Below are positions 1-4,572 of a DNA stretch of 5,603 nt, piece by piece. The notes beneath the pieces are model-generated. The model was not told the DNA's origin, ran no database searches, and saw nothing but the letters and a program-made list of their open reading frames with translations. A program made the translations under genes and the position numbers. Position 1 is the stretch's first letter, and each line of letters opens with the position of its first letter. Source of the DNA: Acidobacteriota bacterium (lineage in GTDB: Bacteria; Acidobacteriota; Vicinamibacteria; Vicinamibacterales; UBA2999); contig JACCSI010000734.1 of the NCBI GenBank assembly GCA_013813075.1, positions 1-5,603 of the forward strand, in the 5' to 3' direction.

Positions 1-80
1 CGCGCCATCATGAAGTGCCCGAGCTCGTGGACGAACACCAGCACGCCGAGAACAAATGCAAATGCGAGGAGCGTTGTCAC
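1..80 (-). CDS. rseP: RseP-type site-2 zinc metalloprotease, N-terminal fragment (M50 family)
   Basis: Only the first 26 codons lie in the window; the gene runs off the left edge. The translation is a hydrophobic segment followed by HELGHF, the HExxH zinc motif of M50 site-2 proteases, at residues 18-22 (H18, E19, H22). In this family the motif sits in the first transmembrane helix near the N-terminus, as here. RseP cleaves membrane-embedded anti-sigma factors and leftover signal peptides inside the inner membrane. The start is GTG at 78-80, chosen because AAGGGA lies 7 nt upstream and the motif position fits the family. It follows dxr by 12 nt, the usual dxr-rseP order, so co-transcription is likely. 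The PDZ domains and the second catalytic motif are outside the window, so RseP rather than another M50 protease is inferred from context. Confidence 0.88.
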   Translation of the reverse strand, partial: MTTLLAFAFVLGVLVFVHELGHFMMA

Positions 81-87
81 TGAGCTA

Positions 88-93
88 TCCCTT
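88..93 (-). promoter_or_regulatory. Shine-Dalgarno for rseP
   Basis: AAGGGA on the minus strand ends 7 nt before the GTG start of rseP and overlaps the last base of the dxr stop codon (TGA at 93-95). This decides the GTG start and suggests that dxr and rseP translation are closely linked. Confidence 0.65.
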
Positions 94-1313
94 CACCGAA
101 TTGTACTTCCCGTCGCCACACCGGCCGCGTGGCTCGCAGGTGAGCCGCTGGCTTTTACCCGCTCGGTGGCATATTCGTGCGCCCACCGGTCCACCTGCCG
201 AACGGCGGCCAGGGTATCGGTCGGTGCCGGCACATGCGCGTCCATCGTCTCTGCAATGACGCGCGAAATGGCGGTAAACCCCAGATGACCTTCTAGGAAG
301 GACGCCACTGCCACCTCGTTGGCCGCGTTCAGTACGATTGGAAGACTGCGTTCGGCTTCGAGCGCCCGGTAGGCGAGGCGGAGACACGGAAAGTCTTCCC
401 ATGCAGGAGCGTGAAACTCCAGCGGCGCCGCACGCGTCAGGTCGAGCAATTCCACTGGCGCCTCCCAACGATCAGGATAGGAAAACGCGTATTGGATTGG
501 CAGACGCATGTCGGTGGTGCCCATCTGCGCGATGAGCGAGCCATCCTTCAGTTCAACTAACGAATGCACGATGGACTGCGGGTGAACGACGACGTCGATC
601 TGCGAGGCCGCGGCGCCGAACAGCCAGTGCGCCTCGATGACTTCCAGGCCCTTGTTCATCAGCGTCGCCGAGTCGATAGTGATTTTCGGACCCATCTGCC
701 ACGTTGGATGTTTCAATGCGTCCGCGGCCGTGACAGCCTCGAGACTTGCAGCACTGCGGCCACGAAACGGTCCCCCGGATGCCGTCAGGATGAGCCGCCG
801 CCATTCGCCCGGTGCGCGACCGTGCAGGCACTGATGTATGGCGTTGTGTTCGCTGTCCACCGGAAGGATTAAGACTCCCTTGCGCCGGGCCGCATCCATC
901 ACCAGACCACCAGCCATCACCAGCACTTCCTTGTTGGCGAGGCCGATGGTCTTGCCTGCGTCGATGGCCGCCAGCACGGCCTCGAGCGCCGCAGTGCCCG
1001 ACGATGCACAGAGGACGAGATCGACGTCCGGGTGGGTCGCGACCGCAATCAGGCCTTCACTACCGGTGCCGTGACATTCCGGCAGCCGCACATCACAATT
1101 CGCCGTCAGCGCGTCGAGCGCCTCACCGGACGCCATCGCGACCGCACGCGGTCGGTAACGCGAGAGCTGCTCGGCAAACATGATGGCGTTGCTACCTGCG
1201 GCGAGACCGACCACCTCGAGGCGGTGCGGGTGTGCGTCGACCACGGCCAGGGCGCTCGTGCCAATCGATCCAGTGGAGCCAAGGATGGCGATCCGCCGTT
1301 TCGTCATCGACAT
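93..1313 (-). CDS. dxr: 1-deoxy-D-xylulose 5-phosphate reductoisomerase (IspC)
   Basis: Dxr converts DXP to 2-C-methyl-D-erythritol 4-phosphate with NADPH and a divalent metal, the committed step of the cytoplasmic MEP isoprenoid pathway. From the ATG at 1313 the protein is 406 aa, close to the usual 380-400. Visible motifs are the NADPH-binding GSTGSIG at 12-18, LANKE at 125-129, PVDSEHNA at 151-158 with metal ligands D153 and E155, the SGGPFRG substrate loop near 179-185, HPTW with W205 over the active site, and MNKGLE with N220, K221 and metal ligand E224. These match E. coli D150, E152, W212, N227, K228 and E231, so the enzyme looks intact. The start is uncertain: ATG at 1313, ATG at 1307, or an upstream GTG at 1346 that would add 11 residues absent from homologues. 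None has a strong Shine-Dalgarno. It sits about 100 nt after cdsA and 12 nt before rseP. Confidence 0.96.
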   Translation of the reverse strand: MSMTKRRIAILGSTGSIGTSALAVVDAHPHRLEVVGLAAGSNAIMFAEQLSRYRPRAVAMASGEALDALTANCDVRLPECHGTGSEGLIAVATHPDVDLVLCASSGTAALEAVLAAIDAGKTIGLANKEVLVMAGGLVMDAARRKGVLILPVDSEHNAIHQCLHGRAPGEWRRLILTASGGPFRGRSAASLEAVTAADALKHPTWQMGPKITIDSATLMNKGLEVIEAHWLFGAAASQIDVVVHPQSIVHSLVELKDGSLIAQMGTTDMRLPIQYAFSYPDRWEAPVELLDLTRAAPLEFHAPAWEDFPCLRLAYRALEAERSLPIVLNAANEVAVASFLEGHLGFTAISRVIAETMDAHVPAPTDTLAAVRQVDRWAHEYATERVKASGSPASHAAGVATGSTIR

Positions 1314-1331
1314 GCGGCTCGTTGGAGAAAC

Positions 1332-1347
1332 GGTGGGCCGACCCACC
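1332..1347 (-). other. Hairpin in the dxr leader
   Basis: A perfect inverted repeat, GGTGGG-TCGG-CCCACC on the minus strand (6-bp stem, 4-nt loop), ends 18 nt before the preferred dxr ATG at 1313. No T-run follows, so it is not an intrinsic terminator. The alternative GTG start at 1346 lies inside the stem, which argues mildly for the downstream ATG. It could be chance in GC-rich sequence. Confidence 0.35.
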
Positions 1348-1413
1348 AGCCTCCGAGCTTGCGCTGCAGGCGCGCGGTCTCACCGCACAAGCGGCCGCAC
1401 CGCGACGCGGTCT

Positions 1414-2214
1414 TCATGCCGTGTAGAGCCACCGGAGGTACGCGTAGAAGACTGGTGTCGCAAACAACAACGCATCGATTCGGTCGAGCACCCCGCCGTG
1501 ACCGGGAATGAGCGCTGAGCTGTCCTTCATCTCGGCGGCGCGCTTGATCATCGACTCGAACAGGTCGCCCGCAATGCCCGCCGCCACCAGCACGATCCCC
1601 AGGGGAGCAATCAGTAACGGCGTTGCGACCGGCACAAGATATGGCCCGGCGAAGTAAAGAAACAGCGGCGCGACGACAAACCCGCCAATCGCGCCTTCGA
1701 TGGTCTTTTTCGGACTGAGGCGAGGCGCCAATGGATGGCGACCGAAGGTGCGCCCGGCGTAGTACTGCGCGGTGTCGCTGATCACAATAGTGGCGACGAG
1801 CAGCATGACGGCGCCGCGTCCTCCGAAGATGTGGACGCCCACCAGCGCGCCCAGCGGTAGCCCGATATAGACCGCGGCAAAACCGCCGGCAATGGCCCCC
1901 GAGGCGGCGGGACGGAATTCGATGCCACGGGCGACCTTGGTCATCGCCCCAACCGCGATCAACGCCACACCCATCCCCACCACGGCCTCGCCGGCCACAT
2001 ACGGAAACGGCACGATCGCCACCGCCGCAAGCGTGGCGAGCAGTGCCGGCATTTTGGGTACCTCGGCGCCCAAAGGCCGCGTCATTTGCGCGAATTCCTG
2101 GAACGCGAGAATTCCGACTGCCAGGGCGACGAACAACAGCACCGTGGCGCTGCTGAACCAGACGAGAGCGAAGAAGGTGGCGGCAAGGAGCACGCCGCTG
2201 ATAAACCGCGTCAC
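1414..2214 (-). CDS. cdsA: Phosphatidate cytidylyltransferase (CDP-diglyceride synthase)
   Basis: CdsA makes CDP-diacylglycerol from phosphatidic acid and CTP in the inner membrane, the branch point for all phospholipids. The 266-aa product is strongly hydrophobic throughout, with several membrane segments (for example about 5-38, 55-72, 76-92, 104-128, 136-147, 178-198 and 199-216). The C-terminus carries the full family signature from S221 to D247: SMIKR, then K230-D231, then PGHGG at 237-241 and DRID at 244-247. A second conserved stretch, SDTAQYYAGR at 146-155 followed by SPKKTIEG at 167-174, is also typical. The start is GTG at 2212-2214, 12 nt after the uppS stop; there is no clear Shine-Dalgarno, so translation may depend on ribosomes finishing uppS. 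The uppS-cdsA-dxr order is common in bacteria and supports the assignment. The protein ends at LYTA with a TGA stop. Confidence 0.95.
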   Translation of the reverse strand: MTRFISGVLLAATFFALVWFSSATVLLFVALAVGILAFQEFAQMTRPLGAEVPKMPALLATLAAVAIVPFPYVAGEAVVGMGVALIAVGAMTKVARGIEFRPAASGAIAGGFAAVYIGLPLGALVGVHIFGGRGAVMLLVATIVISDTAQYYAGRTFGRHPLAPRLSPKKTIEGAIGGFVVAPLFLYFAGPYLVPVATPLLIAPLGIVLVAAGIAGDLFESMIKRAAEMKDSSALIPGHGGVLDRIDALLFATPVFYAYLRWLYTA

Positions 2215-2226
2215 CGTACGACGGGG

Positions 2227-3030
2227 CTATAGCCCACGTCCTCCGGCGCCGGCGCCAACCGTGGCTGGCGGAATACCACCGTAACGCCGATCGCGTTTCT
2301 GATACGCCAGTATCGCCTCGAGCAAGTGCCGGCAGCGGAAATCTGGCCAGAACGTCTCGGTCACGTAGATCTCCGCGTAAGCGATCTGCCAGAGCAGGAA
2401 ATTGCTGACACGCATTTCGCCGCTGGTGCGTATCAGCAGATCGGGATCCGGTTGATTTTTCGTATACAGAAATTCGCTGAAGGTCTGCTCGTCGAGCGCC
2501 TCTGGACGAATGCCGGACGCAATTGCGCGCCGCGCTGCGTCGAGAATCTCGGTGCGGCCGCCGTAATTGAGCGCGATATTGAAAAGCATCCCGGTGTTGC
2601 GCGACGTCTTGTGTTCGGCAGCGCCCAGTTCCTCCAGCACATCTGGCGCAAGTTCGTTGGAGCGCCCAATCACGTTGAAGCGGATGTTGTTGGTCAGCAG
2701 TGTGGCGAGTTCCGCCCGCAGATAGCGCTTCAGCAGCAACATCAACGTGCTGACTTCGGCGATTGGTCGTTTCCAGTTTTCTACGGAGAAGGCGTAAAGC
2801 GTCAACACCTCGAGGCCGAGTCGCGCGGACGTTTCAACGACATCGCGCACCGCATCAATGCCGGCGCGATGGCCCTCGACGCGTGGTAGATGGCGTTCGC
2901 CCGCCCAGCGGCCGTTGCCATCCATGATGATAGCGACGTGGCGTGGCAGCCGGTCCGGATGAATCTGTCGCGCGAGCTCCGCTTCGGCGCTTCCGGCAGG
3001 AACCCACGCCATCAGCTGGTCAAGGCTCAT
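2227..3030 (-). CDS. uppS: Undecaprenyl diphosphate synthase (cis-prenyltransferase)
   Basis: UppS adds isopentenyl units in cis to farnesyl diphosphate, giving the C55 carrier for peptidoglycan and other surface glycans. The 267-aa protein shows all family landmarks: MDGNGRWA at 36-43 with catalytic D37, RxEGHRAG near 50-57, SVENWKRP at 82-89, LNYGGRTEI at 154-162, and DPDLLIRTSGE at 195-205, followed by R207, S209 and E220 in the IAYAEIY segment. These line up with E. coli D26, R194, E198, R200 and E213 at a steady offset, so the active site appears complete. A roughly 25-residue N-terminal lead and a glycine-rich C-terminal tail (252-267) are extras of unknown role. The start is ATG at 3028-3030; the nearest purine run (AGGA) is about 14 nt away, so ribosome binding looks weak. 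It is the first gene of the minus-strand operon and lies just after a strong terminator. Confidence 0.96.
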   Translation of the reverse strand: MSLDQLMAWVPAGSAEAELARQIHPDRLPRHVAIIMDGNGRWAGERHLPRVEGHRAGIDAVRDVVETSARLGLEVLTLYAFSVENWKRPIAEVSTLMLLLKRYLRAELATLLTNNIRFNVIGRSNELAPDVLEELGAAEHKTSRNTGMLFNIALNYGGRTEILDAARRAIASGIRPEALDEQTFSEFLYTKNQPDPDLLIRTSGEMRVSNFLLWQIAYAEIYVTETFWPDFRCRHLLEAILAYQKRDRRYGGIPPATVGAGAGGRGL

Positions 3031-3043
3031 GGTGTAAACGTCG

Positions 3044-3071
3044 ATCCTACTCAGGGTGACAGGAAAAACAA
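3044..3071 (-). promoter_or_regulatory. Candidate promoter of the uppS-cdsA-dxr-rseP operon
   Basis: On the minus strand, TTGTTT (3066-3071) and TAGGAT (3044-3049) are 16 bp apart and resemble sigma-70 -35 and -10 boxes, with 3/6 and 4/6 matches. Only 33 nt separate the terminator T-tract from the uppS ATG, so any promoter downstream of the terminator must sit about here, and its -35 would overlap the T-tract. Transcripts would have a very short leader. The match is weak and rests partly on position. Confidence 0.25.
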
Positions 3072-3092
3072 AAAGCGGCCCTGACGGGCCGC
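3064..3092 (-). terminator. Rho-independent terminator after the beta-propeller gene
   Basis: On the minus strand a perfect 7-bp GC-only stem, GCGGCCC-GTCA-GGGCCGC (3092 to 3075), is followed directly by TTTTTGTTTTT (3074 to 3064). This is a textbook intrinsic terminator for transcription leaving the gene that ends at 3148. It separates that gene from uppS, which starts 33 nt further on the same strand. On the plus strand there is no T-run after the stem, so it is one-directional. Confidence 0.88.
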
Positions 3093-3094
3093 CT

Positions 3095-3124
3095 CTGCCG
3101 GTCGCGGCAGGTTCACGCCTGCCG
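3095..3124 (-). repeat. Three-segment inverted repeat forming competing hairpins
   Basis: The central segment CGGCAGG (3105-3111, plus strand) can pair either with CTGCCG at 3095-3100 (6 bp, loop GTCG) or with CCTGCCG at 3118-3124 (7 bp, 6-nt loop). Only one pairing is possible at a time. It lies between the propeller stop codon and the intrinsic terminator, 3 nt from the terminator stem. It may only stabilise the 3' end of the mRNA; a switching role is unproven. Confidence 0.45.
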
Positions 3125-3147
3125 TCCCTTGAAACCTCTGCGCGAGG

Positions 3148-4374
3148 CTACTTCGTCGGCCATGGCACGCCGCGCTGCGGCGCGCCCATGCCTTTGTAGA
3201 CGAACTTCTGCAGCCGCTTGCCGGTGTATGTTTCGGTCGTGTAAATGTTGCCTTTCGAATCCACCGCGATGCTGTGCACGCCGCGGAACTGTCCGGGACC
3301 CCTACCGCCCGTGCCGAACTGCGAGACGACCTCGAGCGAATTGCGGTCGATGATGTAGACGTGCTCGTTGGCGCCATCCGCCATATAGAGGAAGCGCTGC
3401 TGCGGATCGCGAGAGAAGGCGATGTCCCAGACCGATCCGTCAGACAGCGTGTCTGGGAAAAACTGCTTTTCCTTCACGAACTTGCCTTCCTTCGTAAACA
3501 CCTGGACGCGGTCGTTCGGACGATCGCATACATAGACGAAGCCGTCGTTCGACACCTCGGCACAATGCACCGGTGTGCGGAACTGCTGCGCCAGCGGCGC
3601 TTTCGGGTCGTAGCGGCCCATCGGGCTGTCATCGGGCTTGTTGCCGTAGGCGCCCCAATAGCGTTTGATCTTGCCCGAGTCGACATCGACCACGGCCACG
3701 CGCTTGTTGTAATAACCGTCGGCGACATAGGCTTCATTCGCCTTGACGTCGATGAAGACCTTGGCCACGCGGCCGAAGTTCTCCATGTCGTTGCTGTTCG
3801 GCACGGGCTTGCCGTCCACGTTGCGCCCACCCTTTTTGCCGAACATCTGGACGAATTTGCCCTCGCGGGTGAACTTCAGGATGTGCGCGTCCGGACCACC
3901 GTTGCCGCCGATCCACACATGCCCTTTGTGGTCGACGATGATGCCGTGATTGGAATCGGGCCAGTCGGGATGCAGCGATGGGCCGCCCCAGCTGTGGACG
4001 ACGTTGCCGCCCTGATCGAACGCCACCACCGGCGGCGCTGGATCGCAGCATTCGCTCACCTTCGTCTCGCCCGGCCGGTAATATTCCTTGGCGTTCGCCG
4101 GAGGGGTGGCATATTCGGTCCCATCGAGGTTGGTGGGGTCGTTGCCGCGGTGAATGATCCACACCTGGTCTTTCTCGTCGACGCCGAGACCAATGGTCTG
4201 ACCAAACACCAGGTTGTTCATGGTCTTCGGCCAGAACGGGTCGACCTCGAAGATCGGCACCTGCCCACCGGCCTTGGCCTGCGCCTGCGCGGTCTGCTCG
4301 AGGGCGCGTTCGGTGAGGCCCAGCCCGGTGAGGGCCACGACGAACATCGCACCAATCAGGAAATTGCGTTTCAC
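3148..4374 (-). CDS. Exported NHL-repeat six-bladed beta-propeller protein
   Basis: A 408-aa protein of unknown biochemical role. It begins with a signal peptide: K2-R3, a hydrophobic core at about 5-20, then an AQTAQAQA-like region to about 33, so it is predicted to be exported. From about residue 40 on it repeats beta-propeller strands of NHL type, in which a D-x-x-G-turn is followed by V-W/Y-V/I and a D/N-x-R/H-V or I-x-x-F step. The clearest blades are about 141-179, 203-240, 268-302, 315-353 and 366-393, with earlier blades at 55-80 and 115-130. Examples are GIIVDHKGHVWIGG and HSIAVDSKGNIYTTETY. An insertion at 81-114 carries ECCDP (C109, C110), and C271 and C283 lie in one later blade, so disulfides are possible. 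NHL propellers bind ligands or partners, and some relatives are annotated as peptidyl-hydroxyglycine lyases, but I cannot confirm catalysis here. The start is GTG at 4372-4374, set by AAAGGA 7 nt upstream and by the signal peptide. It ends in its own terminator and is divergent from the HupE-like gene. Confidence 0.88.
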   Translation of the reverse strand: MKRNFLIGAMFVVALTGLGLTERALEQTAQAQAKAGGQVPIFEVDPFWPKTMNNLVFGQTIGLGVDEKDQVWIIHRGNDPTNLDGTEYATPPANAKEYYRPGETKVSECCDPAPPVVAFDQGGNVVHSWGGPSLHPDWPDSNHGIIVDHKGHVWIGGNGGPDAHILKFTREGKFVQMFGKKGGRNVDGKPVPNSNDMENFGRVAKVFIDVKANEAYVADGYYNKRVAVVDVDSGKIKRYWGAYGNKPDDSPMGRYDPKAPLAQQFRTPVHCAEVSNDGFVYVCDRPNDRVQVFTKEGKFVKEKQFFPDTLSDGSVWDIAFSRDPQQRFLYMADGANEHVYIIDRNSLEVVSQFGTGGRGPGQFRGVHSIAVDSKGNIYTTETYTGKRLQKFVYKGMGAPQRGVPWPTK

Positions 4375-4381
4375 GGATCCA

Positions 4382-4387
4382 TCCTTT
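4382..4387 (-). promoter_or_regulatory. Shine-Dalgarno of the beta-propeller gene
   Basis: AAAGGA on the minus strand lies 7 nt before the GTG at 4374. It decides this start over the in-frame ATG at 4491, which has no comparable site and would add 39 residues encoded by the tandem repeats in front of the signal peptide. Confidence 0.75.
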
Positions 4388-4399
4388 CGATACCCCCTT

Positions 4400-4489
4400 G
4401 TCGACCAGAATGGGGTCCACCACAACGGGGTCGACCAAAAACAGATCGACCATAACGGAGTCGACCACAACGGGGTCAACCACCAAGGC
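4400..4489. repeat. Minisatellite: six tandem 15-bp units
   Basis: Six head-to-tail 15-bp units start at 4400, 4415, 4430, 4445, 4460 and 4475, with consensus GTCGACCACAACGGG on the plus strand. By unit the mismatches to the consensus are 2, 1, 4, 3, 0 and 4. A very degenerate seventh unit may follow at 4490-4504. Three units keep the palindrome GTCGAC, and CCA at unit positions 6-8 is invariant. No spacers separate the units. The array lies between the propeller gene start (4374) and the HupE-like gene (4573), probably in the 5' untranslated leader of the propeller mRNA. Because 15 is divisible by 3, changes in unit number would keep any reading frame through it. Confidence 0.9.
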
Positions 4490-4523
4490 ATCGCCCCGAG
4501 GCAGAGAGGGTTTCGCGGCGGTC

Positions 4524-4552
4524 AGTATATTCGGAAGGTCCACGCCCGGAAA
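4524..4552 (-). promoter_or_regulatory. Candidate promoter of the beta-propeller gene
   Basis: On the minus strand TATACT (4524-4529) matches 5 of 6 bases of the sigma-70 -10 box. A poor -35 (TTTCCG, 4547-4552) lies 17 bp upstream. If used, transcription would begin near 4517 and the roughly 143-nt leader would contain the whole 15-bp repeat array. Evidence is the -10 match and position only. Confidence 0.35.
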
Positions 4553-4560
4553 GATAAAAT
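4530..4560 (+). promoter_or_regulatory. Candidate promoter of the HupE-like gene
   Basis: TAAAAT at 4555-4560 matches 5 of 6 bases of a -10 box, and a weak -35 (TTCGGA, 4530-4535) lies 19 bp upstream. Transcription would start near 4567, giving a nearly leaderless mRNA for the ATG at 4573, which fits the lack of a close Shine-Dalgarno. This region overlaps the candidate divergent promoter. Confidence 0.28.
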
Positions 4561-4572
4561 CCGACTCGCCGC

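Noticed and set aside
2224..2235. Perfect 12-bp palindrome GGGCTATAGCCC over the uppS stop codon
   Set aside because: It has no loop and no T-run and is short enough to arise by chance. It is too weak to call an operator or terminator.
2326..2889. A 187-codon plus-strand frame inside uppS
   Set aside because: It is fully antisense to uppS, which has every catalytic motif, and it has no recognisable domain.
3274..4455. A 393-codon open frame on the plus strand
   Set aside because: It lies antisense to the propeller gene, which has a signal peptide, family repeats, a Shine-Dalgarno and a terminator. The antisense translation shows no domain and is a typical GC-rich shadow frame.
4400..4489. 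CRISPR array
   Set aside because: The units are 15 bp, directly abutting, with no unique spacers and no cas genes nearby.
3734..4543. A second minus-strand frame through the repeat array with VVDPV-like pentads
   Set aside because: It is out of frame with the propeller protein. Its openness through the array is a property of a 15-bp unit, and the rest is arginine-rich shadow sequence.
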